Below the pieces are notes generated by a model. It was not told where the DNA came from. It saw only the letters and a list, made by a program, of their open reading frames with translations, and ran no database searches. DNA of 64,000 bases from Branchinecta lynchi (Eukaryota > Arthropoda > Branchiopoda > Anostraca > Branchinectidae). Below, in pieces: positions 33,930 to 44,500 of the stretch; within the stretch, counting starts at the first letter, position 1, and each line of letters opens with the position of its first letter. Location of the stretch: positions 3,420,001-3,484,000 of the forward strand of contig JAKZAP010000013.1 in assembly GCA_023053575.1 (NCBI GenBank), in the 5' to 3' direction. The translations under genes and the position numbers were made by a program.

Positions 33930-34047
33930 TTGAAATAGTCACACCCATAACCGACCATCCGGGGGGTGGGGGCAGTGGAGGGAAGGAAAATCCAGAAACT
34001 TGAGGTATGCGTAACTTTCGAAACGATGATCAGATCTTAATGAACTT
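33930..34047 (-). repeat. R1 fragment, reverse orientation
   Basis: CATCCGGGGGGTGGGGGCAG and CTTTCGAAACGATGATCAGA are R1 phrases. Truncated by the LINE that follows. Confidence 0.65.
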
Positions 34048-34640
34048 TTCACTTTTCATCATATACCAAGCCACAAAGGAATTGCTGAAAACGAAGTCGT
34101 GGACAAACTGGCAGGGAAAACCATCGAAGGAAACGCGCAAGGCCCAGTGCAGCTAACTACCATTGGAGACATACTTCGAAGGAGACTACCTGTTCGAACA
34201 ACAAGATCAATCCAGGCACCGTTTAAGGAGAGACAATCGATATCCCTTTACTTCAGGTTGAAATCGGCCGCTACCCTAATGAATCTGTTTAATGACTCTG
34301 TTTGAATGGGGACTCCACCACACCCTCCGCTGCAGATTCTGCAACTCCCTAGACGAAACTCCCCAACACCTGCTGTTTGAATGCCCGAAGAACTCCAGTG
34401 GAAGAGACAACATCACTCTTTTCTGCGAGAGAAACAGAATCCGTCACAGCTTCTGAAGCATAACCCAAAACCCAAGAAAGAATCATCTACAGTGAAACGA
34501 TCAAGACTCTCCGGCCAATTGAAGCCATTTAGTGCGAAAGCAGTAAACCAATCGAAGCAACAGGAAGGCGGAAAGGGAGCTGCAGAACGGTGGAACCCAA
34601 CACCATATTTTGAAGGAAGGAAGGAAACTTGTTAATTGGG
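34048..34640 (+). pseudogene. LINE C terminus: RNase H-like motif and zinc-finger region
   Basis: The frame at 34048-34305 starts FTFHHIPSHKGIAENEVVDK, the IPSH-x-GI-x-x-NE-x-x-D-x-L-A motif that ends RNase H domains of I/Tad-type non-LTR retrotransposons. After a frameshift, 34306-34420 reads CRFCNSLDETPQHLLFECP, the C-x2-C...H...C finger that follows. Only the C terminus is kept. Domain content puts it in a different clade from the CR1-like copies in this window. Confidence 0.8.
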
Positions 34641-34649
34641 AAAGAGGAC

Positions 34650-35110
34650 ATGCCTCTGATGTTTTACATCTGTGCCCCAAGAGTTTTGCTTACGGATGAA
34701 ACTCTAGTCCCCTTAAAGTGCGCATCTTAACTGCAAAGTGAAAAAAGAATAATTTGGGCCAAAGATAAATTTTCATGATCTACAAGAGACTACAATTGCC
34801 CATGATCATGTTTACCTCAAGCGTTTTGCTTACAGATGAGTTCCTTAAAGTAGGTACATTTAATAATTCCCAAGGGCCCATGATCATTTCTGCCTAAAGG
34901 GTTTTGCTTACAAATGAATATCTAGCCCACTTGCGCATCATTACCTCGAAGTGCAAAAAACACTTTCGACTAAACGAGATACCCAACAGCCTATGAACAT
35001 TCGTGCCTCAAGGGTTTTGTTTACAAAGGATTGCAATAAATCACGAGACAAATTCCCAAAGTCCTCCTCTGGCCCAATTTAGCAAGTGCAATATGAGCTT
35101 CTAGCTCTTG
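34650..35110 (+). repeat. family B array ending in R1-type 5' terminus (inverted)
   Basis: About four units with AGAGTTTTGCTTACGGATGA and CCTTAAAGTGCGCATC phrases, ending in AATATGAGCTTCTAGCTCTT. Together with the R1 fragment at 33930 it outlines one reverse-oriented R1 plus B element disrupted by a LINE. Confidence 0.7.
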
Positions 35111-35149
35111 TTTTGTCATGAACCAACCAGCTGAGTGCGGCACATCCAG

Positions 35150-35215
35150 TCTACCACAAGTCTTTGATTTTTGGACAGCCTACATCAAACTTTGATTTGA
35201 AATAGCCTGTGCTTA
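35150..35215 (+). repeat. single end of an M2-like MITE
   Basis: CAGTCTACCACAAGTCTTTG followed by ATTTTTGGACAGCC matches the M2 termini at 24539. No opposite end was found nearby. Confidence 0.5.
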
Positions 35216-35854
35216 AGGCTAAACACCCTAATATTTTTAATTGGTTGTTTTCTGAATTTTACTGAAATCATAAGTATTTTATTGAGTCCTTATGCATTTA
35301 CTTGGATGTTATTTTGGTCATTCTCTTAAAATTTATCTAAAAGGGCTGAGATGTGACACTCTGGTTTCACCCGTCATTTATTCACTTGAATAGGCTTGAA
35401 GACCCGATGAAAATACAGTATTTGTTCTGCTTCTCATATAGCCGATTTTTATTAAATTAAATTTTCTTTTGAATGTGTGGCACTTGTGCTTATACCTCTA
35501 TGCTCAAAACTTTTAGCAGCTACATTGGTGAACAATTGCTGAAAAATAATTCTTTTTTTGATCACACGCAACAGGTGGCTTTCTTCAGAAGTGACCTTAA
35601 AATCTGGAATTGAGCATTTCCCGAGCTTCGCTTCGATACCCGGTGACATACACGCTTTTGTTCAAATTCAAATGCTCCGCGAAGGGGTTAACTTTATCCT
35701 GCCGGCTAAAATAATTCAGTGTATTCAAATCCAAGATATTAAGATACGCTGGTTTTTGGTTAAACTTTAATGAAGGATTAGAAGAAGCAACGGAAAAATG
35801 GGAACCAGGAATTATTCTTTTGTTCTTTTTAGGAGCTGTAAACCTGCTGAAGCC

Positions 35855-36576
35855 ATGAATTGGCATAAGGGTGAACTCACCATTGTGGGACCATCAAGTG
35901 TTTTGACATTGAAGACATCATTGCCAGAACTGCAGCTGCAGTCAGAATTTAACATTCAAGCTCAAAACGGCTCCCTTAGCCATGAGAAATCCCGTGTAGT
36001 TGGGATTTCAGCTGATTCCCAGAAAATTGCTCTATGCACAGACAAAAAGGAACTGGAAGTGTACAAGTTGATTGATGGTGAACTAACGCGTGATTTCACT
36101 ACTACTGTTGTAAAGCGACCATCAAAAATCATGTTTGTAGATGACTCTGGGGATGTTGTCATAATTGACAAGGCGGGGGATGCCTATAAAGTCGACGGAA
36201 ACACCAAAGTCAGTGCACTTCTACTTGGCCATACATCAATGCTTTTTGATGTTGCATTAGGTATAGAGAAGAAGCACATTTTGACTGCTGATCGTGATGA
36301 AAAGATCAGGATATCTCACTACCCGAACTCCTACAACATCCACGGTTACTGCTTAGGGCATCGAGAGTTCATAACAAGCATTTGTCTTGTGCCAGGATTC
36401 CCAAGGGTGTTTGTGAGTGGGTCTGGCGATGGAACGATAGCCGTTTGGGACATGGAAAAATGTGAGGCATTGCAGACAAAGAATTGTCAAGCGGATTTGG
36501 GAATGGATGCGACAGAGAGAACCTTGGTAAAAATGGTGTTGGTACATCAAGGGAACATCGTTGCTGTTTCTGAAAA
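35855..36576 (+). CDS. WDR4: WDR4 exon 1 of 3 (coding)
   Basis: First coding exon of WDR4, the WD40 beta-propeller partner that stabilises METTL1 (Trm8) for N7-methylation of G46 in tRNA variable loops, acting mainly in the nucleus. The start chosen is the ATG at 35855, because a polypyrimidine tract and AG (TTTTGTTCTTTTTAG) end at 35832 and suggest a 5' UTR intron. An in-frame ATG at 35798 lies in that putative intron. Key stretches: HILTADRDEKIRIS (residues 141-154), the signature loop of the family; CLGHREF (166-172); SGSGDGTIAVWD (188-199), a textbook WD-repeat strand. The exon ends after AA of a split codon at the donor GTTAGT (36577). Phase 2 matches the next exon. Confidence 0.95.
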
Positions 36577-37045
36577 GTTAGTATTCTTTACCTAGAGCCC
36601 ACAGTAAGCCTAGGCCTCTAGGAAATTTATATCCGACTTTCAGGTGTTTTTCCGCGATCGTGCAAGTGTTTTGTGGACCGGTTGTGGCTCGAAAAGAGTG
36701 TTTCCGCGGTCGTTTGTGTTGCCAACAAGTGTGTTTCCCCAACTAACAAGGTTTTGGTGGCTCGAATTGGACAAACAACTGTCGAGATATTTTGCGGCTC
36801 GAATCTGTCGAGAAAATTAAACTTAGCATCAAAATAAAATCTAATTGTTAAATAACTAAGTATCAAGTATATAGAAATAAAATTTAGGATCCATTTCGCA
36901 CAAAGTGGTAAGGATGTAAGCTAAAACTTCTATTTACTGAGATTTTATCTGAATTTCATTTTCGTTTTCAGACATTTAAAATTCCCGTACAAAAAAAAAC
37001 AGTTAAAACGGCGTTTCCGCGAGTTTCAACTTGTGGCTCGACTGT

Positions 37046-37645
37046 ATAGAGAGATTGCACCCTACCCGACGAAAACGGATATTGCTACACGAGCATGAAG
37101 AAAAAAATTAACATTAGGAGGTATAGTACTTTCGATTTTGAGACTAAACCATCGGTCTTTGGTAAACATTCTGAGCCAGTGAGTTAATGGAAAAGTTAAT
37201 CTGACTTCTTTTTGTTGGTATAATCAAACTTTTGCAAAAGAGTTTTCTTGATAATGAGAATTTGAAGGCTTCAAAGTTTGTAAACAAAGACATGGTCTCG
37301 CGTCCTGTTGGTCGGTTATGACTCGTTTTTTGAAATCCGACCAATAGGAAGCACGAATCGTTTTTGTACGGAAAGTTTGAACGCTGCAAGCTCCCATTTC
37401 TGATGAAACTTTTCTACAAAACTATAATTATACAATTAAGAAAGAGCCAGCGAACTGTTTACAAGTTTACAGGCCCAAAGACAAGATTGTCTTAATAAAA
37501 AAACTGTCCTGTAAACTGTCCAACAGTTTACAGACCCAAAATAGTTATCAAACATGGATAGATCACTCTCAAAGTCATAAGTCCTATACCTCGCAATGTC
37601 ACATTACTCCTTTTCTACCTTTTCCGTTTTCGTCGGGTAGGCTGC
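37046..37645. mobile_element. family R4 element with ~30-bp terminal inverted repeats
   Basis: The left end TAGAGAGATTGCACCCTACC and, inverted, the right end TGGAAAGATTGCAGCCTACC share the continuation CGACGAAAACGGA. A second, left-end copy starts at 59845 and shares internal sequence (TTTGAGACCAA, GAAGGCTT). It is about 600 bp with no coding, probably a MITE. Confidence 0.75.
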
Positions 37646-37969
37646 AATCTTTCCATCGACCACAATCATGTCTCTGCGACAAACACTCAGAAGTGTGGGG
37701 CCCTTAATTATGCTGCGGAAAAATGTCTTTATCCATAAGCAATCTGTTGGCAAGTATAGGAACTGTTGGCAACTGCAGCAGGCCAGGGTAGGTAGAGTCT
37801 TCATTCCTAATATTGCTCTCTCTTGTGTTGGCTGCTGGTCAGGCTTGAGGAGAAACCGTGCTCCTGTGATTGCTAGATCAAATTCTCGCCTAACGGCCAA
37901 GACTTTTCTGAAAGGACATGTGAATGAGATGCGACCTCGCCATAATCCTCCGCGGATTATTCCGCGGTT

Positions 37970-38400
37970 TGGCATTCTTCTCTTTCTGCAGAGCTCTCTG
38001 ATCGCCTGGAAAATGTCCAAAAGAGAGCCAAGAGAATCATTCTGGGTGATCATAATATTACATACGAAAAGGCTCTCATTAAACTTCACATTCCTAAATT
38101 ATCTGTACGTAGAAATACTCTTTCAAACAAATTTGGAGCTAAGATAACGTGTTGTCCCCAGATGGCCCATCTATTCCCCCCTCCCCTCCCGTCTTCCGTG
38201 CGTCGGTCCGAGAGGAATACTGGCAATCAGTTTTCCCCATATCCTGCTAATTCTTCTACCCAATTTTTACGTAGTTTCATCCCATCATTTATTTCTGGTA
38301 ATTTCTTGTAAGTGTATTAGTTAATGTGTTTCTTTGTAAATTTGTATTCCTTTTCTAGCTTTTAGCTATTCGGATTAAATTTGATTGATAGGTTGATTGA
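37970..38400 (+). pseudogene. LINE (CR1-like) 3' end in WDR4 intron 1
   Basis: One frame reads LSDRLENVQKRAKRIILG then YEKALIKLHIPKLSVRRNTL, the usual tail of CR1-group reverse transcriptases, continuing to a stop near 38310. The 3' end is TTTTCTAGCTTTTAGCTATT and a TTGATTGATTGATC tail at 38385-38404, nearly the same as the tail at 12430. 5' truncated; same family as 10772-11345. Confidence 0.85.
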
Positions 38401-38461
38401 TTGATCAAAAATCCTGCCTTGTCTTAGAGGAATAGCAGTAAGTGTAGGCTACAGTAGAGAG

Positions 38462-38652
38462 TAGAGGTATGTTTGTTTGAATAGTTACTTAAATATAAAC
38501 AGTGCAGTTTTGAGCTAAATGGTAGAATGAAGATCACCTATTCAGGTGTTTTCAGAGGCCCTTAATACCTACTTTGGCTAACTCAAATTTTAGTGACTGG
38601 AGGTGCTCGAAGCAGTCCAAAGTCAACAAACGTTCAAATAAGCATACCTCTA
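38462..38652. mobile_element. MITE M3, copy 2, in WDR4 intron 1
   Basis: The ends TAGAGGTATGTTTGTTTGAA and (inverted) TAGAGGTATGCTTATTTGAA are flanked by TA. It is half as long as the copy at 28410-28808. Confidence 0.7.
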
Positions 38653-38837
38653 ACTGTAGTCTATAGAATGTCCAAGACGTAGTCCAGAAGAAAATCAGTT
38701 GGTTTCCAAGCTGGAGCCATTAGAGACTAATTTCCTCTGTACTTTTGGAACTTGTGTCTGAAATTGCAGGAAATGGTAAAGATTCACAAGTGCATTACTT
38801 TTATTTACACTTTACTCATCCTCACTGGTAAAAAGAA

Positions 38838-39000
38838 ATAAAATAATAATCAATCAATATATTTATTACCCGTCAAGACAAACAACGTAGGGCGTGTAGC
38901 CCTAGTAACGGAGTACAAAAAAGAAAGAAAAAAAAACAACAAAAAAAAAGACAACGCACGTAGCAAACCCTTACACTAACATAACTACAGATTACACGAA
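38838..39000 (-). mobile_element. LINE 3' tail, reverse strand, near the WDR4 acceptor
   Basis: On the - strand ...GGGCTACACGCCCTACGTTG, CTTGACGGGTAATAAATATA and a TTGATTGATTATT tail, a typical LINE 3' untranslated end. No coding part is kept. Confidence 0.6.
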
Positions 39001-39063
39001 GAGGGAAGACCAGGAAGAACAGAAATAGTTTTCAGTGGCGCTTTAAAACCTTTACCATTCTAG

Positions 39064-39296
39064 CCCTGGTGCGCTGTCTATCTACTCGTGCAATATCACG
39101 GATGACACTGCAGAAGTTCAGCTGTTGGCGACTCAGAGGCTATCAAGTCATGTAGCTCGAGCTATTGCCGTCGAGGACTCCCTTCTCCTATTGACCCGAA
39201 GTGGAACAGAACCACTGCAGCGATTTACTTTGGAAAATGGCGCTCTGTTGAAGACAGATTTGAAGGTTCCAGAAAATCTGATGCCAACCTTGAGAG
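39064..39296 (+). CDS. WDR4: WDR4 exon 2 of 3 (coding)
   Basis: Starts after TACCATTCTAG; its first base completes the codon opened at 36576 (AA+C, asparagine), giving ...GNIVAVSENPGALSIYS, which aligns with the post-propeller-blade region of animal WDR4. The open frame begins upstream of the first methionine-like codon, which is why simple ORF calling truncates it. It encodes a further WD blade (ATQRLSSHVARAIAVEDSLL; PLQRFTLENGALL). It ends with G of a split codon before GTGGGG at 39297 (phase 1), matching exon 3. The donor GTGGGG is weaker than average. Confidence 0.93.
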
Positions 39297-39349
39297 GTGG
39301 GGGTTATGCTAATCTTTTGTACTTCCTTCCTCGTACATTATTGTTATTT

Positions 39350-40740
39350 TTATGGCACTTGGCTTCCGACCAAGTGCCATATACCGATCACATTTCCGTC
39401 GGTCAGATGTGCTAGGACGATGAAACTTGGCAGGCGTATTAGGGACCCGACCAAACTAACTTGGAAATAGTCACTTCCTCGATCCGACCATAGTGGGAGG
39501 GGAGCCGAAATCCGGAATATAGTGATATGCATAACTTTCGAACGGGTTATCGGATCTTAATGAAACTTGATATTTGGATAGAAGTCATGTCTCAGATGTC
39601 CCATATCAAGCCCGGATCGAATCCGATGAGTGTACAGGGGGGGGGGGGGGGGGAATTCAAAGGGCGGAACCGGAAATCATGTGACACGCTTAGAGTGGAG
39701 CGATCACGAAAAGGTGAGAGGAACAAGCACAAGCCCTAGGTACATCATGACAGACCCGGACCGGATTCGTGTACTGTGGGGGGGATTTGGAGGGGGGCTC
39801 TGGAATTCCGGTGATACGGAGTTAAGTTATTTCCAGGTGGGCTAGGACAATGAATCTTGGCAGACAAATCAGGAACCCGACCAGATTAACCTGGAAATAG
39901 TCAACTTGATTCGACCACCGTGGGGGAGTGGAGAGAGGGGGAATCCCGGAACCTTGAGGAATGTATAACATTGGAACGGGTGATCGGATCTTAAAGAAAC
40001 TTGATATTTGAAAAGAGCTCGTGTCTCGGATGAGACATTAAAGTCTGGACCGGATCCGATGAATGTAAGGGGGGGGGGGCGAGTCGGAGGGGGAACCGGA
40101 AATTTTGTGACACGCTTAGACTGGAGCGATTGGGATGAAACTTGGTGGGAAGGACAAGCACAAGAACTAGATAAGTCAGTGTAGAACCGGATCGGATTTG
40201 GGCACTGTGGAGGGAGCCCGAAATTCCGGCTATCGCGAGGTAAGGTATTTCGAGATGTTCTAGGACGATGAAACTTGGCTTGAACTTGACACGATTGGCT
40301 TATAAATAGTCAGTTCTCCGACCCAACCATCGTGGGGGAGTGGAGGGAGGGAGAATCTCGAATCTTGAGGTTTGTATAACTTTCGAACAAGTGGTCGGAT
40401 CTTAACGAAACTTGATATTTGTAAAGATATCTTGTCTCAGATATCCCGTTTTAAGTCCGGACCGGATCCGATGAATGTGGGGGGGGGGAATCTTGTGACA
40501 CGCTTAGAGTGGAGCGATTGGGATGAAGCTTGGTGGGAAGAACAAGGACAAGAACTAAATACATCAGTGACAAAATCGGACCAGGTTCGGGCACTGTGAG
40601 GGGAGTTGGTGGGGGCTTAATTTCGGTGATCGCGAATTAACGGTACTTCCAGATGTGCTAGGGCGATGAAACTTGGCTTGAACATTATAAACTTGACAAG
40701 ATTGGCTTAGAAACTGTCACTCCTCAGATGCGACCATCCC
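39350..40740 (-). repeat. R1 element, reverse orientation, with intact terminal hairpin
   Basis: The hairpin TGGCACTTGGCTTCCGACCA plus AGTGCCATATACC at 39355-39388 lies 50 bp after the WDR4 exon 2 donor. R1 units follow with GATGAAACTTGGCAGGCGTA, ACTTTCGAACGGGTTATCGG and poly-G tracts. The B array continues the element to 41260. Confidence 0.85.
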
Positions 40741-40744
40741 TTAA

Positions 40745-41260
40745 AGTACTAATCCTAACCACAAAGAACAAAAAATTGCTTTTAAGCAAAGTCTATATTT
40801 TAACTCAAGAGTGCTGCTCAAAAACTAATTTTTACCACCCTTAAACTGCGTTTAGTAAAAAAAAAATACTTTAACCAAACGATATATATTCATGATCGGC
40901 AAGGGCCCATGATTTTTGTCTCCAGGGTTTTGCTTACAACTGGATTTCTTAAAATACGAACAATAATTTTGAGCAAAATATACATTTTCATGATTCCAAT
41001 GAGTTTATCGTCATTTGTGCTTCAAGGGTGTTCATTACAGATGAATCTTTAACGCCCTTAAAGTGCGCATCATCACGGCCAAATGCACACATAAAATAGT
41101 TTTTACGAACAATACATTCTCATGATTTCCAAGGACCCATTACCATCCTTATCTCAAGGGTTTTGCTTACGAATTATCACAACAAACCCACGAATTGACT
41201 AATTCGTACTTTAATCCTCTGACCCAGCCTTGCAAGTGCCATATGAGCTTCCAGCTCTTG
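40745..41260 (+). repeat. family B array with R1-type terminus
   Basis: About four units with GGGTTTTGCTTACAA, CTTAAAGTGCGCATCATC and CATGATTTCCAAGGACCCAT, ending at GTGCCATATGAGCTTCCAGC (41239). This is the clearest complete R1 plus B element (about 1.9 kb, 39350-41260). Confidence 0.75.
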
Positions 41261-41264
41261 TTCC

Positions 41265-41760
41265 AGCTTTTGTATTACTGCTTTATTTCAGTCCATAAGA
41301 CCATAACAACAAACACATGCACTAAAACAGACATTGAACAACAACACAAATAAATCTAGCCCATGCAAAAGATATCCAGGAGGATACCCTTCCATACGGG
41401 TAGTGCATAGAAAATGGGTAGGGAAGCAAAAGCCACCAAATCATTATCACAATCTTTTAGTCGGCAAGACATAGCAACATTAGCTTTGCGGCGGAGCTCC
41501 TTCAGGGTAGCAACTCTTTTATCAACCATTGCACCACTGACAATGTATCGCCTAGCCAAACGAAAAAACTTCCGAAAACCCGCGTTGTAGGCAACTTGCA
41601 AAGCTGACAAAGACCGAGCATGGGCAGAGGAAACCGGGGTTCCCGACTGTCTTGTGGGAATGGAGCTCCGTTGCTCCGTTCCAAACGAAAACCTGATTCC
41701 ATGCTGTTACCATTTAGGTCTGACCTGGCTTTCATGACTTTTCCGTGCATTTGTTTTTAA
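41265..41760 (-). pseudogene. LINE C terminus, reverse strand
   Basis: The frame 41356-41610 contains LQVAYNAGFRKFFRLARRY and VATLKELRRKANVAMSCRL, the post-polymerase tail of a non-LTR retrotransposon (pattern VAYN-x-x-x-R...P-R-x-x-S-x-x-x-M...V-x-T...LRR...F-x-x-RL). The 3' part has AATAAAG at about 41283 and ends against the R1 terminus at 41260. 5' truncated, with a frameshift upstream of 41610. Confidence 0.75.
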
Positions 41761-42251
41761 GGAAATTATCGTTCCTGCAGTAGGCCTATGCAAGATAATG
41801 TTGCAACTTCAAGGTAATAAGTTCTTTTACTACCGAAAGGGAATTTCCGTCCCTTCTCCTCTGAAAATATGTACTTATCTCAAGGACATCCGGTCCCTAT
41901 AGGTTTCCTCGCACAAACCTTTTCCCTACTGTTAGTTTTTAGTTCTTAACGAACCATCTTTCTAACTAAGACATCTTCAGTTGTGACTCCGGTTGCGTAC
42001 GGACTGGATCTAGCCAAGGTAGGGGGGATGAAGCGGGGGCTAGAAATTCGCTGATAGGCTCTGCTCCGATTCCAGTCAAACTTGAAGGACGGGAAAAGGA
42101 GATTTTGTGTCTCAGTTTCAGTTTTATTCAAAAAAATAATAAACACCCTTAACTCTTTATGGCCCCACCATAAGGCCTGGCAATGGGCGGGGCTTATTCT
42201 TTATTCATATAGTCTTAAGGGAAACAAACCAAACATCTCTTTTCTTTTCAG

Positions 42252-42406
42252 ATGCTGCCAAGTTATTGTGTCAAGACTTCACGGAATTCTACCATAAGAA
42301 GATAGACAACGCGAGTGAATATCAGAAAAGAAAAGAAGAAAGATTAAAAGGGAAACGGAGGGATAGTGAAACTGAAAAAGATGTTAAGAGGCTGAAGTCT
42401 GAATAA
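42252..42406 (+). CDS. WDR4: WDR4 exon 3 of 3 (coding, terminal)
   Basis: Acceptor TTTTCTTTTCAG, then AT completes the split codon (G+AT, aspartate) to give ...TLRDAAKLLCQDFTE. The C-terminal helix FYHKKIDNASEYQKRKEERL is typical of WDR4 and is followed by a basic tail ending KRLKSE. The total protein is 369 residues against about 410 in mammals, the shortfall lying mainly in loops. The stop TAA at 42404 is part of AATAAA (42402-42407), a possible polyadenylation signal overlapping the stop; no clearer signal follows within 60 bp. Intron phases 2 and 1 agree with exons 1 and 2. Confidence 0.93.
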
Positions 42407-42469
42407 AGCTGTCGTTTGACTAATTCGCGACATTTAACCTTGTTTTTAGTGACGAGTGAGCTGTTTCAG

Positions 42470-42600
42470 TTTTTTTTTTTCAATTTCAATTTATTTTAAA
42501 AATTCCTTCACGGGCAAGCCGAACATTGGATTTTTCGTCATAAACATAATAACATCAACACCTTTGTCATAATTTTGTCATAAATATTAAACTTATATAC
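42470..42600 (-). mobile_element. LINE 3' end, reverse strand, downstream of WDR4
   Basis: On the - strand GCTTGCCCGTGAAGGAATTT then AAATAAATTGAAATTG and poly-A, ending at 42470. Typical LINE untranslated tail. The coding part was not found upstream. Confidence 0.55.
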
Positions 42601-42604
42601 AATT

Positions 42605-43355
42605 CGAATCACTGTAAGTGATCATTTACAATTACACTTATATTAGAACTGAAATTCAAATCACTATAACATAAACAAGAGTTACAACGAATTATGCATT
42701 TCGACGAATGACGTCACATTAAACGTATGTAAGAACTAGGATTCAAACAATTATAAAATAAGCACGAATTACGATGAATTATATATATTTCACTTGCCTG
42801 GTCGTCCGTGAACATCAGCTAAGCTCCTGTCCGATTTCAGAAACCTAGTGGTCGGATACTAAATTTTACCTCCATTCTTGAAGTCGCTTATCCGGGAATG
42901 CACCAACGCCATCTTGTCGATTGCGGAAGGCTGGACCGTAGGCACCTCTGCAGATAAGTAGGTAGCGTCATCAGACGTATTATAGACAACAAAGAGTTCT
43001 GAGCCGTGTTCTATTTACATTAGTTATTTTCTTGAGCAGAAGTGTGCTCGTGGATTGGATTCTGCGTAGGCTACCATCATCATTTTTGTCTGAAAAAGTT
43101 GAGGTTATGCGACGAAACTCCGAAAACTCGGCCGAAAAAACCGTGTTTGCACTCATTCCTTGAGGCGGCGGCATCACACGTACTAGACAAGAAGAGTTCA
43201 GAGCCGCGTTCGATTAACCTCACTCGCCGACTGGGATTCCTGCGCGGATTTTCGGCATTATCGCCCATACATTTGCTTGGATGGGCATCGTAGCGATCAT
43301 GTCCGTACCTTCCTAACTTCGAACACGTGCCAGTACAATGTAAATTAAAAACCAA
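42605..43355. other. no gene recognised
   Basis: GC-richer stretch with a local direct repeat of ACAAAGAGTTCTGAGCCG (42990) and AAGAAGAGTTCAGAGCCG (43189), about 200 bp apart. Open frames on both strands lack known motifs. Confidence 0.4.
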
Positions 43356-43359
43356 AAAA

Positions 43360-44500
43360 AAGACCAAAGTTTACAATGGGATCCCAAGAATGTTAATATT
43401 CATTGGCCATTTTAGTTTTTGGTCCAGAAAATCGAGGCTTTTATAGATCTGGTCTTCGTCCTCAACTCCAATTGTCTCCCCTCCCTCTTCGCCCACGACA
43501 ACCACTCACGGACTAGGGGCCACTCCCAGAAACTGTCCACAAGGTCCCACACCTCTCGTGTTCGCCAGCACTTCTTCAGTAACTGGGCTGTTCCTTTATG
43601 GAACAGCTTATCCGAACCAACTATCACCAGCGATATACCCGAAGCAAAAAGCGACTCGATGAGGACTGGCGCGGGCAGCCCTGGAAGAAGGACTGGTGCG
43701 CCTCGGAAGCAGCAACCAGAACATAGCAACATCATCATCCGCAAGCTTCTCATCGGGATACAACATCCTTATTGCTTGCAAGTGCGATTTAAGGTAATTT
43801 AAGGTAAGGTAACTCCTTAAACATTTTACTATTTATCATTAATCAGCAGTTTGAAAATAAACATAAGTAGTGGTGTCTGATTGAAAATTACGGCCAAACG
43901 TCAATTTCAGACAAACCTGTTACTGTTAGCAAATTTTCTGGTTTTGGCCGGATTCCGGGCGATAGTTGTCATACACGGATTCAGGATGTCTCTTTACCCC
44001 TATATCGAACCTCTAATCAAGTTTAGATAGAACTTCTACTTTCAAAAAGTTTTCCGTTTGGCTGGATTCCGGGCGAACAGTATGCCCGGAGAGAAAATAA
44101 TTTGCATATACGGATGTCTCCTTACTCGCCTGCTTACCCCTGTATGAAACCTCTAATCAACTTCAAGTAAAACCTTTATTTTTAACAAGTTTTCCGGTTT
44201 TGGCCAGATTCCCGGCCAATTGTAGGTTCAGGAAGAAATAATTTACAAATACGGATTCAGCATGTCTGCTTACAATCGACTATCACATTTTAAAAATATA
44301 TCATGTTGGCCCCTCAATTTGAGTCCCACCCCTAAAAATAGAGCTACGAAGCCCATATACTAACTTGACCTTTTCTTTAATCAACGTCATACCAAATTTG
44401 AACAAAATATCTCATTCCCTCCAAGAGTTATCGTGCGTACAGACGGACAACTTTTACAAAGTCATGGGTATACCTTCACTTACGTTTTGGGATCCCAAAA
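43360..44500 (+). repeat. R2 inverted pair 3, left arm (LINE-interrupted)
   Basis: Head AGACCAAAGTTTACAATGGG at 43361, interrupted by a LINE end, then units (ACCCCTATATCGAACCTCTA, TTTTCCGGTTTTGGCC) and the tail TTACGTTTTGGGATCCCAAA at 44500. Confidence 0.8.
43460..43800 (+). pseudogene. LINE (CR1/Jockey-like) 3' end inside R2 arm
   Basis: The frame 43419-43802 contains NHSRTRGHSQKL and RQHFFSNWAVPLWNSLSEPT, the C-terminal RGH...FFS-x-R-x-x-x-WNSLP signature. Direct short GGTAA repeats mark the junction with R2 at about 43795-43810. Polymerase domain absent. Confidence 0.8.

Larger units (their letters stand above)
36577..39063 (+). other. WDR4 intron 1, filled with repeats
   Basis: A GT-AG intron of 2487 bp. 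It contains family R4 (37046-37645), a CR1-like LINE end (about 37970-38400), an M3 MITE (38462-38652) and a reverse-strand LINE tail (38838-39000), the last ending about 60 bp before the acceptor. The region 36600-37040, with repeated GTGGCTCGA phrases, is not recognised. Confidence 0.85.
39297..42251 (+). other. WDR4 intron 2, filled with repeats
   Basis: A GT-AG intron of 2955 bp containing a reverse R1 element plus B array (39350-41260) and a reverse LINE end (41265-41760). The interval 41770-42230 has no recognised feature. A small extra exon here cannot be excluded, but the phases of the flanking exons agree without one. Confidence 0.8.

Noticed and set aside
36627..36866. 80-codon - strand frame at the start of WDR4 intron 1
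   Set aside because: No motif, no splice context; the region has repeated GTGGCTCGA words.
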